From Sthenelais limicola (lineage: Eukaryota; Annelida; Polychaeta; Phyllodocida; Sigalionidae), in contig OW804095.1 in the NCBI GenBank assembly GCA_942159475.1, positions 155,202,536 through 155,266,535 of the forward strand: 64,000 bases of DNA, given 5' to 3'. Below are positions 13,364 through 22,985 of this stretch, piece after piece (position 1 is the stretch's first letter; each line of letters starts with the position of its first letter). A model generated the notes under the pieces. That model was given only the letters and a program-made list of their open reading frames with translations. It did no database searches and was not told the DNA's origin. A program made the position numbers and the translations under genes.

Positions 13364-13770
13364 ATTGGGGATTCCCTGTGTACTTGGGGATTATCTGTGT
13401 ATTTGGGGATTCCCTGTGTATTTGGGGATTCCCTGTGTATTTGGGGATTCCCTGTGTATTTGGGGATTCCCTGTGTATTTGGGGATTCCCTGTGTATTGG
13501 GGGATTCCCTGTGTATCTGGGGATTCCCTGTGTATTTGGGGATTCCTGTGTATTTGGGGATTCCTGTGTATTTGGGGATTCCCTGTGTATTTGGGGATTC
13601 CCTGTGTATTTGGAGATTCCCTGTGTATTTGGGGATTCCCTGTGTATTTGGAGATTCCCTGTGTATTTGGAGATTCCCTGTGTATTTGGGGATTTCCTGT
13701 GTATTTGGGGATTCCCTGTGTATTTGGAGATTCCCTGTGTATTTGGGGATTCCCTGTGTATTTGGGGATC
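13364..13770. repeat. 19-bp minisatellite filling the short intron
   Basis: About 21 units of TGTATTTGGGGATTCCC plus TG (19 bp), with two 18-bp units near 13545 and 13565 and a G/A variant (GGAGATTCCC). Because 19 is not a multiple of three and no frame contains a stop, several frames on both strands stay open (154 to 201 codons). These are not genes. The array occupies most of the 521-bp intron between RhoGAP exons 1 and 2. Confidence 0.96.
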
Positions 13771-13794
13771 CTTATTCTCAACAATCTTTGTTGG

Positions 13795-13879
13795 CTATTG
13801 TAGGGCTGAAGGACCAGGGTTTTTATCCTATAGTGTACATGTATCTATATTGTAGGGCTGAAGGACCAGGGTTTATATC
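13795..13879 (+). repeat. Tandem duplication of acceptor plus start of RhoGAP exon 2
   Basis: The stretch TTGTAGGGCTGAAGGACCAG with GGTTT after it occurs twice, at about 13796 and 13850, a 54-bp offset. The second copy is the true exon start. The first copy reproduces the acceptor AG and the first two dozen coding bases, then diverges. Use of the first acceptor would put the remaining exon out of frame and meet a stop soon after (open to about 13901). Confidence 0.85.
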
Positions 13880-13930
13880 GAGTGGTTGGAGTCAACTCTA
13901 AAGTGAACAAACTCCTCTCCATGGGACTAG
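13856..13930 (+). CDS. Graf: GRAF exon: RhoGAP arginine-finger exon
   Basis: Exon of 75 nt, phase 1 in and out, encoding (G)LKDQGLYRVVGVNSKVNKL then LSMGL. GLYRVVG carries the catalytic arginine finger that RhoGAP proteins insert into the GTPase active site to speed GTP hydrolysis. Acceptor TATATTGTAG ends at 13855; donor CTAG/GTACGT begins at 13931. A decoy duplicate of its first part lies just upstream. The catalytic Arg is present, so the domain is expected to be active. Confidence 0.94.
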
Positions 13931-14145
13931 GTACGTACCCCATCCTTGATTTGTTACTGAGATTAAGCAGTGCTATATCTCTGTATATTGGAAATATTGA
14001 AATAGAAATGGAATATAAATATAAATATCTGATATAACCTGTCAGATATGAAGGCATTTTTATATGGCTCCTGAACGTCTAGAAGTTAACCTCAAATTAA
14101 TGGAAATTCTCCAGATTGCTAATGTGCTGCTCGATATTGTTTCAG

Positions 14146-14289
14146 ACCGGCGGAAAACAGACAAGTTGAACCTGGAGGACTCGGAGTGGGAGGTGAAGAC
14201 CATCACCAGCGCGCTCAAGAACTACTTCCGCTCGCTGCCAGAGCCTCTCATGACCTTCAAACTTAACCCCCAGTTTATTACAGCAGCCA
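14146..14289 (+). CDS. Graf: GRAF exon: RhoGAP core
   Basis: Exon of 144 nt, phase 1 in and out, beginning (D)RRKTDKLNLEDSEWEVKTIT and continuing SALKNYFRSLPEPLMTF to ITAA. The K--FR-LPEPL segment is the RhoGAP signature; the Lys and Arg help hold the arginine finger and the GTPase. Acceptor ATTGTTTCAG ends at 14145; donor CCA/GTAAGT begins at 14290. It is GC-richer than the surrounding intron, as real exons here are. Confidence 0.95.
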
Positions 14290-14447
14290 GTAAGTGCAGA
14301 GTAACTTGATGCATTGTCTATTTATTCATAGAAATATAAACATATGATTTATTGTTTATTTATTCATGGAAATCTAAACAGATGTCACTTGTAATAATAA
14401 GAAAATAAAGTTGTAATAAACATACTGATACTTGTGTATTATTACAG

Positions 14448-14553
14448 AGAAGGAGTCTAAGACGCTGCGTGTGAATGACATCCATGAGCTCATCTTCAAC
14501 CTGCCCAAGGCTAACTTCAACATGCTGGAGCTGCTCATCCGCCATCTACACAG
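14448..14553 (+). CDS. Graf: GRAF exon: RhoGAP middle
   Basis: Exon of 106 nt, phase 1 in and phase 2 out, encoding (K)KESKTLRVNDIHELIFNLPK then ANFNMLELLIRHLHR. The LP--N---L--L--HL pattern is the RhoGAP helix preceding the conserved NL-V--N box. Acceptor TATTACAG ends at 14447 and donor CAG/GTACAT begins at 14554. Confidence 0.94.
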
Positions 14554-14827
14554 GTACATACATACACTATTATTAGGAGGCTAGCATCTAATATTCATTC
14601 TTTAGATCTATTACGTAACCACTGCTTTGCCTTAGTGATTGAGGATTTAGTGTAGTTTTAGAGATTATATATGAAAGAGAAATAATCATGGTTTTTTATT
14701 ATATTAATAAAAGTGCCGTGTTAGCCTCCTGGTATCAGTTCAATACCATAGCAAACAGTTTTATGTTGTCTTGTTATTGCCCCTGTTTGTACACTGTGTA
14801 AATAAATGCTGTCCCTACCTGCTGCAG

Positions 14828-14987
14828 GGTGGCTGAGCACGCTAACATCAACCTGATGACGGTGTCCAACCTGGGCGTGTGCTTCGGCCCCACACTCATG
14901 CGCACACAGGAGGAGACCATCGCAGCCATCATGGACATCAAGTTTTGTAACATCGTCGTTGAGATTCTCATAGAAAACTATGAAACC
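14828..14987 (+). CDS. Graf: GRAF exon: RhoGAP C-terminal part
   Basis: Exon of 160 nt, phase 2 in and phase 0 out, encoding [39 protein letters not shown] and [27 protein letters not shown] is the conserved RhoGAP box whose Asn contacts the GTPase. [20 protein letters not shown] is close to vertebrate GRAF. Acceptor CTGCTGCAG ends at 14827; donor ACC/GTGAGT begins at 14988. The 27-bp tandem array starts about 15 bases after the donor, and reading through the donor stays open for over 450 codons of repeat. Confidence 0.95.
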
Positions 14988-15002
14988 GTGAGTAGCCCTG
15001 TC

Positions 15003-16345
15003 CTCTCTCCTCTCTTTCCTCTCTATCCACTCTGTCCTCTATTCTCTCTCTATCTACTCTGTCCTCTATTCTCTCTCTATCTACTCTGTCCTCTATTCTC
15101 TCTCTATCCACTCTGTCCTCTATTCTCTCTCTATCTACTCTGTCCTCTATTCTCTCTCTATCCACTCTGTCCTCTATTCTCTCTCTATCTACTCTGTCCT
15201 CTATTCTCTCTCTATCCACTCTGTCCTCTATTCTCTCTCTATCCACTCTGTCCTCTATTCTCTCTCTATCTACTCTGTCCTCTATTCTCTCTCTATCCAC
15301 TCTGTCCTCTATTCTCTCTCTATCTACTCTGTCCTCTATTCTCTCTCTATCTACTCTGTCCTCTATTCTCTCTCTATCCACTCTGTCCTCTATTCTCTCT
15401 CTATCCACTCTGTCCTCTATTCTCTCTCTATCCACTCTGTCCTCTATTCTCTCTCTATCTACTCTGTCCTCTATTCTCTCTCTATCCACTCTGTCCTCTA
15501 TTCTCTCTCTATCTACTCTGTCCTCTATTCTCTCTCTATCCACTCTGTCCTCCATTCTCTCTCTATCTACTCTGTCCTCTATTCTCTCTCTATCCACTCT
15601 GTCCTCTATTCTCTCTCTATCTACTCTGTCCTCTATTCTCTCTCTATCTACTCTGTCCTCTATTCTCTCTCTATCCACTCTGTCCTCCATTCTCTCTCTA
15701 TCTACTCTGTCCTCTATTCTCTCTCTATCCACTCTGTCCTCTATTCTCTCTCTATCCACTCTGTCCTCTATTCTCTCTCTATCTACTCTGTCCTCCATTC
15801 TCTCTCTATCTACTCTGTCCTCTATTCTCTCTCTATCTACTCTGTCCTCTATTCTCTCTCTATCTACTCTGTCCTCTATTCTCTCTCTATCCACTCTGTC
15901 CTCTATTCTCTCTCTATCTACTCTGTCCTCTATTCTCTCTATCTACTCTGTCCTCTATTCTCTCTCTATCTACTCTGTCCTCTATTCTCTCTCTATCCAC
16001 TGTGTCCTCTATTCTCTCTCTATCCACTCTGTCCTCTATTCTCTCTCTATCCACTCTGTCCTCCATTCTCTCTATCTACTCTGTCCTCTATTCTCTCTCT
16101 ATCCACTCTGTCCTCTATTCTCTCTCTATCCACTCTGTCCTCTATTCTCTCTCTATCCTCTTGTGTCCTCTCTATCCTTTCTCTGTCCTCTCTATCTTCG
16201 CTGTCCTCTCTTTCCTCTATCCTCTCTCCTTTCTCTCCACTGTATCCTCTGTCTTCTGTCTCCACTCTATCCACTCTATTCTCTCTCTTTCCTCTGTCCT
16301 CTCTATCCTCTCTCCTCTCTGCCCACTATCCTCTCCCTGTCCACT
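15003..16345. repeat. 27-bp pyrimidine-rich minisatellite in intron
   Basis: About 45 units of the 27-bp TCTGTCCTCTATTCTCTC plus TCTATCCAC, decaying into irregular CT-rich sequence after about 16160. The period is nine codons, so the plus strand reads CPLFSLYPL and the minus strand VDRERIEDR without stops (308 codons on the minus strand). Strand asymmetry is extreme, with all purines on one strand. Confidence 0.97.
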
Positions 16346-16396
16346 CTATCCTTTCCCTGTCCACACCTGATGCAGGTATAATATCTTGTGTTGTAG

Positions 16397-16835
16397 ATTT
16401 TCCACCAAGTGCCTGACGGTGTGACTGACATCTCCCGTCTGACCAAGACCAAGCCAGCGCTCCCTGCTGGTGGCAAGCCTACCCATGTGACCACTAAACT
16501 GACCAATCAGACGGCGTCTGCGCCTGCCAGCACCACCACCACGCCGACCGGGGGCGGCACGCCTCCTCCTGGCGCCCCCATGCACAACTCTGCCATTGGC
16601 CTCCCGGCGAGTCAAACCTCGTCCCACCCGCTACACGAGACCTCGCCGGTCAAACCACACCACAGACGCAAAGGTTCCACGTCCTCCCTCTCTTCCATTG
16701 GTACTCCCACCAACAACGCTGCTGCCAACACCACACACTCATACAACAACAACCCAAACAACAACTCTCAGACCTACGCTCAGGTACGCGCCAAACTACG
16801 CCCAACGCAAGGATTCTACTCACAATTCTCTCCTG
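16397..16835 (+). CDS. Graf: GRAF exon: long linker exon
   Basis: Exon of 439 nt, phase 0 in and phase 1 out. It starts IFHQVPDGVTDISRLTKTKP; vertebrate GRAF has IFNTVPD at the same junction after the RhoGAP domain. It then becomes a low-complexity linker rich in Thr, Pro, Ser, Asn and His, including a basic HHRRKGST stretch and Asn runs. Acceptor GTGTTGTAG ends at 16396. The favoured donor is CCTG/GTAAGT at 16836; an internal CAG/GTACGC at 16784 is an alternative but would leave phase 0, which does not fit the next exons. The linker is probably disordered and a target for phosphorylation and SH3 binding. Confidence 0.85.
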
Positions 16836-18111
16836 GTAAGTACAAGGGGTAGTGTGAAGGGGGGAGGTAGGGTATGTGAGGGGGAGAGGGAGGGTATGTG
16901 AGGGGAAGGAGAGAGAGAGGGTATGTGAGGGGCGAGGTAGTGCATTTGTTGAACAGGTATGAGCCGAGTGTTGTATAAACATGCATGGTCATACACCCCC
17001 AGAGTCAGTGCATCTTCCCTCTCGTCCCTCTCTTCCCCGGCCTTGCTCGCTCTTCTCATATAAGTTGTGTCTCTTCACTCTCTTCATGACAATTTATCAC
17101 ATGTTAGTTCAAGCATTACCATACATGTGTGGTATAGACAACATTACCACATGGCCTGTACCACACACAAATTTCTTACAATTTCTCCAGCTTTAGATGG
17201 ATAAGTTGTCAGCCAGAACATTTCCCATTTCCCCTATATACAGAACTCATGTTGGACAAGATCCTGTATTCACTATTGATTATAAACGGCCCCAAGCAAC
17301 AAAAAATATTGAAATGTAAAACTTTTAGGATGGCCCTAATGTACCTAATTTGAAGAAGTAACTAGAAATGTTGAGGTCACTTTACTAGAGACTAAAATGT
17401 AAGATTCATGAATATGATGCAGTGAACATACGAAGACATCACCGAGCGATACCTACGTTTTTTCAACTGTTCTGATAAACATTTTGTAATTGGCCTTTAA
17501 TACAATTCAAAAAAAGAAATTGGTAGTCAGCAGCTGAAGGGCAAATGATTGGTGCCAAACCCTGGTTGACTCTGACTGTTCACAATCCACCGTCTCTCCA
17601 CCCAATGTGTAGTAAACAATTCTCTACAAGTTCCACGTGCACGCATTAATGTAGACGTATTTTAACTTTCCTTCTCCCCAACTCTTTAATGCCTCCTCCC
17701 GTCATGGTCTCGTCCTACGTCATCTTGGTACGTCGTCATCAGTCTGGACTTCCTCCCTCTCAGGTATTGTTGTTGTCATGGAGACAGGGTGTTGTGGTGT
17801 CAGGTGACTTGGTTTCTGGCCTCTGATTGGCTTTTGATAATCGCCTGTTTTCCCCAGTGAGGGACTACATACTTCTTGTGTGAACCTAAGGTGTGGTGTG
17901 TGTGAGGTGTGAAAGGTGTGTATATGTGTGAGAGAGAGAGGCGTGTATGTGTGACGTGTGTTCATATTCTTTCCGGGATGTCCTGCGGTCTAACGTCCTC
18001 TTTATGTGTGTTTGCTTCTCTACTTTTTTTGGTGAGTGATTTATTATAATACAATATGATACCATAATATAAATAATGTGTCCTCTTTCTGGGTTACCCC
18101 AACATGTCCTC
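16836..18111. other. Intron sequence without gene
   Basis: Intronic. Contains a G-rich stretch (16857 to 16940, GAGGGGGAGAGG-type words), AT-rich unique sequence to about 17700 and a GTGTG-rich segment (17880 to 17965). I see no exon with good splice sites and compatible phase. Confidence 0.6.
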
Positions 18112-18205
18112 ATAAACTGCCTCCCCTCTCAGCTCTCCCGTCCTTGATATAACCATATTAAATGTGTTGATAAGGGCGTAAAGCAACCAATCTCACTCAC
18201 TCATG
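18112..18205. repeat. Single copy of the 61.5-63.8 kb array unit
   Basis: This segment (CATAAACTGCCTCCCCTCTC, then the CCTTGATATAACC, GTTGATAAGGGCG, TAAAGCAACC and CTCACTCA parts) matches the units at 61513 to 63840, including the CATAAACTGCCTC lead-in found only before the first unit there. It is a solitary copy of a dispersed element inside the GRAF intron. Confidence 0.88.
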
Positions 18206-18269
18206 TCCTCTTATTGGGTCATACCTCACCCCAACATGTCCTCTTACTGGGTCACACCTCACTGGTAAG

Positions 18270-18650
18270 TGGACCAATCTGTCCTGTAACTGGGGCAACC
18301 TGTCCTGTAACTGGGGCAACCTGTCCTGTAACTGGGACAAACCTGTCCTGTAATTGGAGCACTCTGTCCTGTAACTGGGACTACCTGTCCGGTAACTGGG
18401 GCAGCCTGTCTTGTAACTGAGGCTGCCTGTCCGGTAACTGGGGCAGCCTGTCTTGTAACTGGCTGCCTGTCTGGTAACTGGGGCTGCCTGTCCTGTAACT
18501 GGGACTACCTGTCTTGTAACTGGGGCAGCCTGTCTTGTAACTGGGGCAGCCTGTCTTGTAACTGGGACTACCTGTCCGGTAACTGGGGCTGCCTGTCCTG
18601 TAGCTGGGGATCCCTCCTGTAATTGGGGCTGCCTGTCCATTAACCAGGGC
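18270..18650. repeat. ~20-bp minisatellite in intron
   Basis: About 18 units of CCTGTCCTGTAACTGGGGCA with variants (TCTTGTAACTGGGGCAG, TCCGGTAACTGGGGCTG). Unit lengths are 18 to 22 bp. The 147-codon minus-strand frame (VTRQAAP-like) is an artefact. Confidence 0.93.
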
Positions 18651-18820
18651 TAGTCAGGGAGGGAGGTTGGGGTATAATGAATGTGATGACATGACTGATG
18701 TTTGTACAGAAGTGGCTGAGGGTGGAGGGGAGACGTCCCCTGCACAGGTCTTGTTGAGTCTTATATTCCCCCGTGTGTATTCTGGGTGGCTCCCTCTACA
18801 TAAACTGTCTCATGTTGTAG

Positions 18821-18865
18821 GCAGAGATAACTGGGTCAAGGGTGTGAGGCTGGACAACATGGAAG
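18821..18865 (+). CDS. Graf: Possible GRAF cassette micro-exon
   Basis: A 45-nt segment with acceptor CATGTTGTAG ending at 18820 and donor GGAAG/GTAGGC at 18866. It would be phase 1 in and phase 1 out, matching both the upstream exon (16835) and the downstream exon (22342), and would encode (G)RDNWVKGVRLDNME. Symmetry means it could be included or skipped without changing frame. Nothing in the peptide is recognisable, so this rests only on splice sites and phase. Confidence 0.4.
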
Positions 18866-18908
18866 GTAGGCCACGCATGCTCACGTACATGTTCACACAT
18901 GCACACTT

Positions 18909-18929
18909 ACATACATACATACATACATA

Positions 18930-19001
<72 letters not shown>
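18909..19001. repeat. (ATAC)n / (AC)n microsatellite
   Basis: ATAC repeats pass into about 32 uninterrupted AC dinucleotides ending at 19000. Able in principle to form left-handed DNA; intronic. Confidence 0.97.
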
Positions 19002-19002
<1 letters not shown>

Positions 19003-19624
19003 AGATCACTCAATGTCTATGTTTCATGTCTATTATTACATTTTATTTATTATGTTTTATCATATTGTCCTGTCATTGTGTCTATTTGTCTGGCCAGTCT
19101 TAATTGTTTTGCCCCCTCCCCCTCTCCCTTCCCTCCCTCTCCCTCTTGTACTCCCTTCTCCCCCTCTTTTCTCTCCCCTCTTCTTTCCCCTCTCTACCTC
19201 ACGTCTCCCTCACTTCTCTCTCCTCTGCCACCTCTACCTCTCTTCTCTCAGGGTTGGAAAAATCGCTTCAAAAAGTGGTTGTCCTGACATATATATCACA
19301 AAATATGTGGTTGTCCACTCACACTAAAGATAGATAAAACCTGGTTGTCTGGCGTACGTCCATATATTCATTTGTGGCTGTCCACAGGGCAGTCATGGGT
19401 GGTGTGGACAACCGGGCCGCAGGATTTAACCAACCCTGCCTCTCTCCCTCTCTTCTCTACCTCTCCCCTCTCCTCTCCTCTCCTCATAGCTATGTATGTC
19501 TGTCTGTCTGTGTGTCTGTAGCTGCCCATGTGGCGGTTGTGTGTAAGGTAGACATATTGCTTTCTAACCTCTATTTTATTTTCCCATGTAAACGTGTTGT
19601 TTGCCATTTGTACTCCTCATTCTC

Positions 19625-19746
19625 CTCTCTTTTCCTCCCTCCTCTACCCTTCCCCTCCCTCCTCTACCCTTCCCCTCCCTCCTCTACCCTTCCCCTCCCT
19701 CCTCTACCCTTCCCCTCCCTCCTCTACCCTTCCCCTCCCTCCTCTG
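19625..19746. repeat. 20-bp CT-rich minisatellite in intron
   Basis: Six head-to-tail copies of CCCTCCTCTACCCTTCCCCT. The surrounding 19100 to 19490 and 19750 to 19830 are also pyrimidine-rich. Open frames through it are repeat artefacts. No exon recognised from 19002 to 20220. Confidence 0.93.
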
Positions 19747-20227
19747 TCCCTGCTTCTCCCCAGCACCTGCCCCTGCCCCTCCTCCTGCCCGGCCTTCCCC
19801 TCTGCACCTGCACCTCCCTCTGCACATTATCTTCTTGTGTCAATATTCTCCCTGCAATATTTCTGTGTGTCTCCATGTTTGTTGTGTACAAGTGTTCCAC
19901 TCAATGTGTGAAACGATGGTCAAACTCATTTAGTTTATGTTGTTGCCACCAGGGTGGGGAGTGGTTGGGTGAACACCTGGTAGGGAGCAGCACTAACTAC
20001 ACTGGACTTGTACTGGTCTTGTAATTTAATGACTTGGCCTGTAAATGGAATATAAAAGAAATAAACTATAACTTATTAGTAACCATGCAAAAGGCTGTTC
20101 ATCTCATTCATCTCTACTCATACATATAATTAACATTGATTTCATACAATGTATGATACTGTATAGACATCTTTTTAAAGACCTCTTTGAAAATGGGGTC
20201 ATGTGCCAGAGCAGTTAGAGAGAAGCT

Positions 20228-21502
20228 ACTGGTAGCAACTATAGATCAGTCAGTAACCATGGTAACATGTGGCAACTATAGATCTATCAGTAGCCATGGT
20301 AACAGGTAGCAACTATAGATCTATCAGTAACCATGGTAACAGGTGGCAACTATACATCTATCAGTAGCCATGGTAACAGGTAGCAACTATAGATCTATCA
20401 GTAACCATGGTAACAGGTGGCAACTATAGATCTATCAGTAACCATGGTAACAGGTAGCAACTATAGATCAGTCAGTAACCATGGTAACAGGTGGCAACTA
20501 TAGATATATCAGTAGCCATGGTAACAGGTAGCAACTATAGATCAGTCAGTAGCCATGGTAACATGTGGCAACTATAGATCTATCAGTAGCCATGGTAACA
20601 GGTAGCAACTATAGATCTATCAGTAACCATGGTAACAGGTGGCAACTATACATCTATCAGTAGCCATGGTAACAGGTAGCAACTATAGATCAGTCAGTAA
20701 CCATGGTAACAGGTGGCAACTATAGATCTATCAGTAGCCATGGTAACAGGTAGCAACTATAGATCAGTCAGTAACCATGGTAACAGGTGGCAACTATAGA
20801 TCTATCAGTAGCCATGGTAACAGGTAGCAACTATAGTTCTATCAGTAGCCATGGTAACAGGGGGCAACTATAGATCAGTCAGTAACCATGGTAACAGGTA
20901 GCAACTATAGATCTATCAGTAGCCATGGTAACAGGTGGCAACTATACATCTATCAGTAGCCATGGTAACAGGGGGCAACTATAGATCTATCAGTAACCAT
21001 GGTAACAGGTGGCAACTATAGATCTATCAGTAGCCATGGTAACAGGTAGCAACTATAGTTCTATCAGTAGCCATGGTAACAGGGGGCAACTATAGATCAG
21101 TCAGTAGCCATGGTAACAGGGGGCAACTATAGATCTATCAGTAACCATGGTAACAGGTGGCAACTATAGATCTATCAGTAGCCATGGTAACAGGTAGCAA
21201 CTATAGATCTATCAGTAACCATGGTAACAGGTGGCAACTATAGCTCTATCAGTAACCATGGTAACAGGGGGCAACTATAGATCTATCAGTAACCATGGTA
21301 ACATGTGGCAACTATAGATCTATCAGTAACCATGGTAACAGGTGGCAACTATAGATCTATCAGTAACCATGGTAACATGTGACAACTATAGATCTATCAG
21401 TAACCATGGTAACAGGGGGCAACTATAGCTCTATCAGTAACCATGGTAACAGGTGGTAACTATAGATCTATCAGTAGCCATGATAACAGGTGGCAACTAC
21501 AG
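20228..21502. repeat. 37-bp minisatellite of RFX X-box-like units
   Basis: About 34 head-to-tail copies of a 37-bp unit: AGATCTATCAGTAACCATGG followed by TAACAGGTGGCAACTAT. Each unit holds GTAACCATGGTAAC or GTAGCCATGGTAAC; the last has GTAGCCATGATAAC. Main variants are AGATCAGTCAG for AGATCTATCAG and TAGCAACT for TGGCAACT. Lies in the intron between the long linker exon and the Ser-rich exon. Confidence 0.96.
20253..21487 (+). promoter_or_regulatory. 34 tandem matches to the RFX X-box consensus
   Basis: The RFX-family (DAF-19/RFX) X-box is GTHNYYATRRNAAC. Reading the array by eye, I find 34 full matches, all in the same orientation and about 37 bp apart, from 20253-20266 to 21474-21487. Whether any protein binds is not shown by sequence; the match is exact and so dense that it deserves a regulatory annotation with caution. 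Confidence 0.5.
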
Positions 21503-22341
21503 ATCAGTAAGATGGTAAGATCAAGTCAGGAACCATATCGTTCCGTGTTATTCCTTTATTAATTAGCATAGCAATGATAATTGGATATCAATTATCATTA
21601 AACAATCAGTAATCATCTTAAGCATTAATATTTAGACAAGCAATTAGCATGTAAGTGTTAATTGCTCATTAATTAACACCTATTTGGAACCTTTAAGAAC
21701 AAACATCGGTACCTCACATTTAGGATTATCTCAAGGACTGAATTACCAGATCCATACTTATCACTGGTGGAGAACCCGGTGCAACCTGTTGGCAAGGAGA
21801 CTACCGTTACTAATGAATGATTGTGGGCTGTGGGTGTATTGTGTGCATGTGTGTCCCGGGGTGACCTTGTCGGCAATCTCCTCCACAATCATTACTTCTT
21901 CATTTGCTGTGGACAGTATTAATGCTGAAACTACAATATTTCCATAATTTCTGATCTTCCTACTTCTCCGCTAAGCCTTATATTTCCACAATATTTTCTG
22001 TTTGTCTGAGTTTAATTGCAAAGCAATATTACATGTTTTAGGATAGAGAATCTTCCACAGTGAATAATGGCCTTGTGACAGACAGAAACAACAGTAAAGC
22101 TTATATAGTTTACATCCAACCTCCCCACAAAGGCCTTCATGTAACTATTGTACATGATATATTATATATCTAAGGCCTGAGATATTTTAGCATATCTAAG
22201 CTCCAATATGTAAATGATAACTCCAGAAAATCATTAACAAATATTATTACTGTTGTTGATCATTAATATAATATTAAAGAGTTGTTGTGTTTTGGTGGGT
22301 TTGTAGTGAAGAGTGACTAATGACGCCATGTTGTCTTGTAG
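21503..22341. other. AT-rich intron sequence
   Basis: Unique AT-rich intron DNA with repeated ATTA/TAAT words (21550 to 21670). No exon or repeat array recognised. Confidence 0.6.
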
Positions 22342-22440
22342 CGGAGCATCCAAGCAGTACAAGCAGCAGCTCTGAGTCACTCAACAGTAAGTGCAACAGT
22401 AGTAACCCCACCACCACCAGGCCTGTACCAGCCCTGCACG
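22342..22440 (+). CDS. Graf: GRAF exon: Ser-rich linker with alternative donor
   Basis: Acceptor GTCTTGTAG ends at 22341. Read in phase 1, the exon gives (A)EHPSSTSSSSESLN and then, if it continues to the donor CACG/GTCAGT at 22441, [18 protein letters not shown]. An internal donor ACA/GTAAGT at 22387 would end the exon at 22386. Both ends leave phase 1, so the 54-nt (18-codon) difference is in frame and the two may be alternative products. The Ser-rich then Pro-containing character fits the GRAF linker. The second donor and its preceding coding bases are copied several times downstream. Confidence 0.65.
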
Positions 22441-22985
22441 GTCAGTGCACTCACTCACCCATACATACATACATACATCCTAACCACCCCAGCCTGGGCA
22501 CCACCACCAGGTCTAGTACAGCAGCCCTGCACGGTCAGTGCACTCACCCACCCATACATACATACAGTAACCCCACCACCACCAGGCCTGTACCAGCCCT
22601 GCACGGTCAGTGCACTCACCCACCCATACATACATACACCCTCCCTAACCACCCCAGCCTGGGCACCACCAGGCCTGTACCAGCCCTGCACGGTCAGTGC
22701 ACTCACCCACCCATACATACATACATACACCCTCCCTAACCACCCCAGCCTGGGCACCACCACCAGGCCTGTACCAGCCCTGCACGGTCAGTGCACTCAC
22801 CCACCCATACATACACCCTCCCTAACCACCCCAGCCTAGGCACCACCACCAGGCCTGTACCAGCCCTGCACGGTCAGTGCACTCACCCACCCATACATAC
22901 ATACATACACCCTAACCACCCCAGCCTGGGCACCACCACCAGGCCTGTACCAGCCCTGCATGGTCAGTGCACTCACTCACCCATA
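22403..22985. repeat. ~85-90-bp array copying an exon end and its donor
   Basis: Seven copies of a segment containing AGGCCTGTACCAGCCCTGCA and CGGTCAGTGCACTCAC, separated by CATACATACA runs and CCTAACCACCCCAGCCTGGG. The first copy contains the putative exon end and donor at 22440/22441. Later copies each keep that donor-like CG/GTCAGT, and several also have an acceptor-like ACCACCCCAG, so each resembles a ~38-nt mini-exon. Unit length varies with the CATA run. Confidence 0.85.

Noticed and set aside
14968..15894. 308-codon minus-strand VDRERIEDR protein
   Set aside because: 27-bp repeat artefact opposite a real GRAF intron.
16784..16835. Earlier donor at 16784 as the main end of the linker exon
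   Set aside because: CAG/GTACGC is a fair donor but would leave phase 0, which does not fit the phase-1 acceptor at 22342.
18720..18757. Possible exon AAGTGG...GCACAG
   Set aside because: Acceptor is good but the donor GTCTTG is poor and the phase out does not fit its neighbours.
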